DNA of 64,000 bases, from assembly GCA_029834535.1 (NCBI GenBank), contig JAQMWT010000050.1, forward strand, positions 62,001 to 126,000, given 5' to 3'. The notes beneath the pieces were generated by a model. That model had not been told where the DNA came from, did no database searches, and saw only the letters and a list, made by a program, of their open reading frames with translations. This document shows, piece by piece, positions 59,113 through 64,000 of the stretch; positions within the stretch are counted from its first letter, which is position 1, and every line of letters begins with the position of its first letter. This stretch comes from Chrysophaeum taylorii (lineage: Eukaryota; Sar; Pelagophyceae; Pelagomonadales; Pelagomonadaceae). Made by a program: the position numbers and the translations under genes.

Positions 59113-60936
59113 TTATTTTCGGGGGGGGGGCGTTTTAAGGGGCCGGATGGCCATCCACTCGTCGAGGTCGGCTCGGGAGACCTGAGCGCGGCGATGCTGG
59201 TGGGTTGCCACGAGGTCCTTCAGGACGTCGATGAGCTTGGCCTTGACCGCGGCCGTGTTCCAGTAATCACCCTGGCCTGACCCGTAGGAGCGCGCGATGC
59301 GGTCGAGCTCGTCGTCGTCCTCCATGAAGAAGCGGAGCCACTGGAAGGAAACGTCGGCGTCGAGGTCGGCGCCCTTGGCCCTTTGTTCCTTGGCGGTCTC
59401 TCGGCCGCCAGAAAAGGCGTGGGCCTTGATTTTGCGCTCGATGTCCTCGGGGGTGTCCGTGAGGAAGACGGCGGAATTTTCGTCGCTCGACGACATCTTG
59501 CCGGCGGCACCCTGAAGCGGGGGAAAGAACTTGGAGTGGAGGAGGGCGGGCTTGCCGCCGAGCTTGTGGCTCGAGGGCGCGAGCTTGTGCGCGACATCTC
59601 TCGTGACTCGGAAATAAGGGTCCTGGTCGATCGCGCACGGGATCAAGCACGCGGCCAACGGGAGGTTCGGGATATTGGAGAGGGGCACGGGAAAACTCGT
59701 GGAGAAAGAGGGGGCGGCCTGGATCGCGGGAAAGGCCGACTGTCCGATGTTCGATTGGCCGTCGAACCCAAAGGCCGCGCGCACTTGCGAGTAAGTCACC
59801 GATTTCCATATTTTCGCGATGTTCGGGTACATGTGACCCACGTACTCGACGTCAGAGAATATGAAGGTCTTGTCCTTGTCGAAGCCGCAAGCTACGATGT
59901 CTTTGGCGTTTTCGCGGGTTAAGCCCCGATAATAGTCCAAGTTGTAGTCCGAGCCGTCGTAGACGCCCTTCCACAGAAACTTTTCGTCGTCTGTCATCTG
60001 GACCACCAACGGCACACCAAACGCCTCCTGGAGCCACTGGGTCATCATGAACGGAACGAGGTGGCCCAGATGCATGGCCGAGCTCGACGGACCGCGGCCC
60101 GTGTAAAGATAGAACGGGTCGCCGCGCTCGGCGCACTCGCATATCTTGTGAAGATCGCGGTGCGAAAAGAAGATTCCGCGCCGCAAAAATCGGTGCAAGG
60201 GTCCCTGCGCGCATCGTTCGAGCCGCGCGAGCAACTCTCCGTCGAGGACCTGGCTCCCAAACTTGGACACGAGCTTATCGTAGTCCACTTTTCCCACCAC
60301 CTGAAACGGGTCCACGACCATCTCTTCTTCCTCCTCTTTTCGGGTCTCCTCTTTTACTGCCACGCTCTCGTCGAGATCGACGACCTCTTCGAGAACCTTG
60401 GCGCGCGAGGCCTCCAACAACGCCGTCGCGTCCTCGTCCGCCGACGGAGCCTCTTCCTCGGTCGTAACGCTTTCGTCGACGCGAAACTTGACTGTCACCT
60501 GCCGCTTCTTCCCGACCAGCACAATCTCGGCCTTTTTCCCGCGCACGAGAGATACGCGCCCGACGCTCGCGAGCACGGGATGTTCGGATTCGACGAGAAC
60601 TCCGCCCACGACGCCGTAACGTTTAGTCTCCGCGACAGCGATCCGCACCGGAGACTCGCACAATGCCGAAACCTCGCGCTCCAGCATGTCCAACAGCTTC
60701 TCGTGCACCGCAGGATCCTTGGGGAAGGGCGACCGCCGCGACGCTTCGAGGCTCATCGTCAGTTTTCCGGTCCCGGCCTCGGTCACCCAAGTCGGCTGCA
60801 GCCCCACCATGCTCGTGTTCGGATCCAAACCGAACACCTTCCCAACCGCGACCCGCACCGCCAGCCCCGCCGTGTTCACGCTCGCCGGCGGCGGCGGCGG
60901 CCCGGGTCGCACCTTTTTCTCCTTCTTCTCCGCCAT
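59113..60936 (-). CDS. Cytosolic tryptophanyl-tRNA synthetase with N-terminal extension
   Basis: A 607-residue protein with the ATG at 60936; the upstream frame starts with TTG. The class I catalytic core begins around residue 235. It has the HIGH-like element in GPSSSAMHLGHLVPFMMTQW, QMTDDEKFLWKG, and the KMSKS-type GAAGKMSSSDENSAVFLTD of eukaryotic/archaeal TrpRS. The enzyme charges tRNA-Trp. The ~225-residue extension has two parts: an alpha/beta domain (NTAGLAVRVAVGKVFGLDPN, GVLVESEHPVLASVGRVSL) and an acidic linker. Apicomplexan TrpRS carries an AlaX-like N-terminal domain; this one may be related, but I see no HxxxH editing-site motif. Confidence 0.93.
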   Translation of the reverse strand: MAEKKEKKVRPGPPPPPASVNTAGLAVRVAVGKVFGLDPNTSMVGLQPTWVTEAGTGKLTMSLEASRRSPFPKDPAVHEKLLDMLEREVSALCESPVRIAVAETKRYGVVGGVLVESEHPVLASVGRVSLVRGKKAEIVLVGKKRQVTVKFRVDESVTTEEEAPSADEDATALLEASRAKVLEEVVDLDESVAVKEETRKEEEEEMVVDPFQVVGKVDYDKLVSKFGSQVLDGELLARLERCAQGPLHRFLRRGIFFSHRDLHKICECAERGDPFYLYTGRGPSSSAMHLGHLVPFMMTQWLQEAFGVPLVVQMTDDEKFLWKGVYDGSDYNLDYYRGLTRENAKDIVACGFDKDKTFIFSDVEYVGHMYPNIAKIWKSVTYSQVRAAFGFDGQSNIGQSAFPAIQAAPSFSTSFPVPLSNIPNLPLAACLIPCAIDQDPYFRVTRDVAHKLAPSSHKLGGKPALLHSKFFPPLQGAAGKMSSSDENSAVFLTDTPEDIERKIKAHAFSGGRETAKEQRAKGADLDADVSFQWLRFFMEDDDELDRIARSYGSGQGDYWNTAAVKAKLIDVLKDLVATHQHRRAQVSRADLDEWMAIRPLKTPPPRK

Positions 60937-62777
60937 CGCCGAAGGATGCAAGCAACCTTACTTGCAGTTAGTTCTTGATGGTCCACGTCAGAAAACTGTT
61001 GAAAATGAATCCTACTCTACCCCTTCGTGTTGGAAGATGATGTCTGATTCCGCCCCGATACGGCCTGCTCAAGAGAGTCGAGACTATCGCTCGTAGCGTG
61101 CTTTATCCGGGAACACATTCAAAACATGCATCAACGCTCGCGCCCCTCTTGCCGTGTGTCCATCCTCAATGCTCGTAGTCATCACGCCTCGAACACGCGT
61201 CACCTCCTCTCGCACGTCGATCTGAGCCGCGGCTGCAGCTGATTTGCTCTTTGTCTAGGCTTTCACTGATCCGGTGAGGCACCAGTGCCCCGAGCCCGTT
61301 CGACGTCTGGGCAATGCTCTTCGAGCAGCCACTCGAGCGTAATGTCCAAGAATTTGTGTACGCAACGCGTAGGTTGTCTGTCTCTTGTTGCAGCAGAAGA
61401 CAACACAGCCTGCTCTCGTTAGGGAAGGTCGACAAGAACAAACACGTCGACCCTTGTGACTTATTTAGAGAGCACATAAAGCGAGGCGCTGTGAGATTTC
61501 AGGACATACTTTTGCCAGGGGTGCAGCAGGACCTCGCAGCCCTCCGGAGGTGCGCTTGTTATCTGTGGGTTTTTTGAGGAGAAAGGAAAAGTTGCCATTT
61601 GAGCTCCTCCTGAACTCCGTGCTGTCTCGTTGCGGGTGAACAACCCCACCCGGTGGAAAACGCAGGAGCTCGAGCAAGGCGACATCTCCGAACGAGGTCG
61701 CCGTTTTGGTGCGGACGCGATGATGGATGATGATGCACAAGCTTATGCGCTTTTTACAATAATCTTTCCTGCTTCATGCTTCCGTCTGTTCTTCTATGTT
61801 CTGCTGTTGTGCTATCATCTCGTCCCTTACCCCGCGCGAACCTCGCGTGGGCAACAGGACGGACGTCTATTGACTTTTGAGGAACGTGGTGGAGAGACGT
61901 CACCTATCTCAATTCAGCCCACCACACTGTGCGTGCCGGGGGGGGGGGGGGTTGTGTTTTTACAGTGAAGGTCAATCCGAGTCATGATCTTTGTTTTTGT
62001 TGGCTCCATGCAATCTCCGCAGAAAATTATAATTTCCCTCTACGCGGCTGTGTGCCCGTTGATCAACTATGACTCTCACTTGCGTCTAATGCATGTTTTC
62101 TCGCCGTCTTCATAATAAGCGCACAATGCGCATCCAAATTTTAATTCCAAACGCCCCATCGAGAAGGGCGCTTTGTTTGTCTAGCCCATCAAAGGTTACG
62201 AATACAAGCGTCGACGCACCATCCGTGCGCCTGGACCTTGACAGAGCACACACGCCCCGCGTCGCGCGCGTCAGAGCCCCTCCAGCGCTAAACATCTTCT
62301 TCCATGGAGCGACCGTTTATTCATTCATGAAGAAGATATCGACACCAGCTCGCATTCGGCATCCATATCCAACCGGACACATATGTTCGAAGAAGGATCA
62401 AAGCGGCAGGCAGACAGGTGACATGGAAGTGGCGGGCGTCCAGGTCCGCTCGAAGCAGGAATAATACCCATCATCAAAAGATATATCATTCTGGCATCCC
62501 AACGGACGCCTCCAAGTTCCACGCTGCTCCCAAAATAAACATTCAAAGCGCGCGCACGGGTCGGCGCGCGTCGACGTATGCCACGGCGCACGTTTGGCCA
62601 AGGCAACGAATGGCTCGCGTGCCCCCTTATAATTTGACTCGAGCGTGTTTGATTCGGGCGCCTGTCGGCTCGACCCCACAGTGATGATGATCCCCAGTCG
62701 TGACATCTACGAAAAAGACACCGCAAGGCTGGCAGCCAACAAGGCCCACGGTGCCCGATACCCACACTGACGAGGTC
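60937..62777. other. 1.8 kb region without a recognised gene
   Basis: Between the divergent TrpRS and FtsJ genes. GC is lower than in genes, and a poly-G run occurs at about 61940-61951. Several 60-120-codon ORFs exist on both strands, but none shows a domain. An unrecognised multi-exon or non-coding gene is possible given the density elsewhere. Confidence 0.4.
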
Positions 62778-63737
62778 ATGGGCCGAAAGTCGCGAGACAA
62801 GCGGGACATCTACTACCGGCTCGCCAAGGAGGAGGGGTTTCGCGCGCGCTCGGCGTACAAGCTGCTGCAGCTCGACGCGACGCTCGGGCTGTTCCGCGCG
62901 CCGATGCGGGTCGTCGACCTGTGCGCGGCGCCTGGAGGGTGGTCCCAGGTGGTCGCGCGCACGGGGTGTGCGTGCGTCGCGGTGGACTTGAAGGAGATGG
63001 CGCCGATTCCGGGGGTTTTCCGGGTCGTGGGCGACCTCACGGCGCGCGATACGGTCGAGCGGATCAAGGCGATGGGCGGGGCGGACGTAGTGCTGTGCGA
63101 CGGAGCCCCCGACGTGTACGGTCTCGGAGACATCGACGCGGCGCTCCAGCACAGACTCGTCGAGGTCGCGGTCGAGGTCGCGCGCGATCTCCTCGTGCCC
63201 GGCGGGGCGTTTGTCTCCAAGGTTTATCGCGGGCCCCGATCGGACCGAATATTCCGCGATCTGCGGCGACGTTTTTCGGACGTGGTGTGTGCCAAGCCCA
63301 AGTGCTCGCGCAACGCCTCCTTGGAGGCCTACGCTGTGGCCCGGGGGTTTGGGAGTCAAGACGCGCGAGGAGGCCGAGGCGTCGTCCCGTTCGTCGCGTG
63401 CGGCTTTGAGGATTTCGACGCCGACTCGTCCTACCCGCTCCGCCTTTTCCCCGACCGAGAATACGCATACCGAGACCCCGTCCAGATGCCCATCAACCCA
63501 ACACACCTCGCCGCCACCACGAGCCATCGCCGCCACATCCCCGACGAGGTCGAGCCGCTCGAAGAAACGGCAGCGCGGCCCTCGCCGCCGCCACCGCCGC
63601 GCAGACCGCCGGCGTCTAGTTCGGCCGTTGCACCGGCTCACGACGCCGCATCCCTCGCCGCCGCCCTGGGCCCAAAGAATAGCGATGGCGTCGTCTTCGA
63701 TGACGCCGCGGGCGCTCCGAGAGTCGCGGAAGAATAA
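62778..63737 (+). CDS. FtsJ-family tRNA 2'-O-methyltransferase, TRM7/FTSJ1-like
   Basis: A 319-residue protein from the ATG at 62778 (upstream frame starts with GTG). It starts MGRKSRDKRDIYYRLAKEEG, typical of Trm7/FTSJ1, then RARSAYKLLQLD (catalytic K), motif I VVDLCAAPGGWSQVVA, DVVLCDGAPDVYGLGDID (catalytic D), GGAFVSKVYRG (catalytic K) and ASLEAYAVARGF (catalytic E). These form the K-D-K-E tetrad. Trm7 methylates riboses 32 and 34 in the tRNA anticodon loop. The last ~80 residues are Pro/Ala-rich and low complexity. Its stop is 5 bp from the stop of the convergent gene at the window edge. Confidence 0.92.
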   Translation: MGRKSRDKRDIYYRLAKEEGFRARSAYKLLQLDATLGLFRAPMRVVDLCAAPGGWSQVVARTGCACVAVDLKEMAPIPGVFRVVGDLTARDTVERIKAMGGADVVLCDGAPDVYGLGDIDAALQHRLVEVAVEVARDLLVPGGAFVSKVYRGPRSDRIFRDLRRRFSDVVCAKPKCSRNASLEAYAVARGFGSQDARGGRGVVPFVACGFEDFDADSSYPLRLFPDREYAYRDPVQMPINPTHLAATTSHRRHIPDEVEPLEETAARPSPPPPPRRPPASSSAVAPAHDAASLAAALGPKNSDGVVFDDAAGAPRVAEE

Positions 63738-63742
63738 CATAA

Positions 63743-64000
63743 TTATGGCGGCTCGAAAATGCCGGTTGATCTCCGAGTTTCATCAGGAGGGCTCACTACA
63801 TCGATCCTCCCTATCTGGATCCAGGCGCAGACCTTGTTATCCGGCGCGATGATGTGGCCGTAGTAACCCTCCCAGGCGTCGAAAGAACCCCCGCAGGCGG
63901 GGCACTCGAGCTGACCGTTTGGGAGGACCACGGGAGGGAGCGAGGCCTGGGTCACGCGGGGGGCCACGATGCTCGCGGCCTCTTCGACGACGAGCGGAAG
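63743..64000 (-). CDS. Zinc-finger-like protein, C-terminal part, truncated by the window edge
   Basis: An open frame enters from the right edge and stops at 63743. The visible 85 residues include VVLPNGQLECPACGGSFDAW and YYGHIIAPDNKVCAWI, a CxxC...H...C arrangement that could bind one zinc. The start lies beyond 64000; the M at 63967 in a simple ORF call is a GTG. Family not recognised. Confidence 0.55.
   Translation of the reverse strand, partial: LPLVVEEAASIVAPRVTQASLPPVVLPNGQLECPACGGSFDAWEGYYGHIIAPDNKVCAWIQIGRIDVVSPPDETRRSTGIFEPP

Overview
The window is GC-rich nuclear DNA from a microbial eukaryote. It uses the standard code, has very short spliceosomal introns and is densely packed. 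Eukaryote-only genes fix the domain of life: Sm D3, TRAPPC2, an HSF factor, a formin, NDUFA9, SFI1 and SLC35B1. SFI1 and a SHIPPO-type protein imply centrin-based basal bodies or flagella. Two short N-termini resemble the signal peptides of secondary plastids (position 6049 minus, position 35676 plus). My best guess is a photosynthetic stramenopile, perhaps pelagophyte-like; that lineage call is inference and moderate at best.

Layout. 1-2040: rearranged copies of a retroelement family. 2058-9940: an SFI1-like centrin-binding protein, a DHH/CBS protein, a putative glycosyltransferase and a large coiled-coil protein. 10538-14444: a five-exon HSF transcription factor and a five-exon TRAPPC2, both rebuilt here from splice signals. 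14520-19319: an unresolved membrane-protein gene, a head-to-head pair with a PP6-regulatory (SAPS) protein, and an SLC35B1 nucleotide-sugar transporter. 19320-22249: no confident gene. 22250-28094: a frameshifted SAM methyltransferase, Sm D3, and a head-to-head pair (ubiquitin-like/acidic-tail protein and a galectin). 28095-33184: a seven-exon secreted G8/beta-helix protein ending in cysteine-rich repeats and CBM1-like modules. 33474-36104: a WW-domain methyltransferase, NDUFA9 and a small signal-peptide protein. 37082-42207: two tandem ABCG half-transporters. 42963-47541: an orphan, eIF2D, a SHIPPO protein and a ROK sugar kinase. 47600-51320: the largest retroelement copy. 51400-58293: a truncated formin paralogue and an intact four-exon formin. 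58670-64000: SAYSD1, cytosolic TrpRS, an FtsJ 2'-O-methyltransferase and an edge-truncated zinc-finger-like gene.

Architecture. Twenty-one introns could be placed with matching phase; they run from 37 to 116 bp with a median of 49. Donors are mostly GTGnG rather than GTAAG. At least five gene pairs are head-to-head with start codons 9 to 74 bp apart, and many neighbours are separated by 5 to 35 bp, so gene-poor stretches stand out. The most unusual elements are the retroelement family (5-prime direct-repeat array, two conserved non-coding blocks, short microsatellite near its 3-prime end), the way one 3-prime fragment abuts the ROK kinase start codon, and the broken formin duplicate next to the largest copy.

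The genes do not form one pathway. They are mostly housekeeping functions (splicing, translation, trafficking, respiration, cytoskeleton) plus secreted or surface proteins. No tRNA, rRNA, CRISPR or prokaryotic mobile element was seen.
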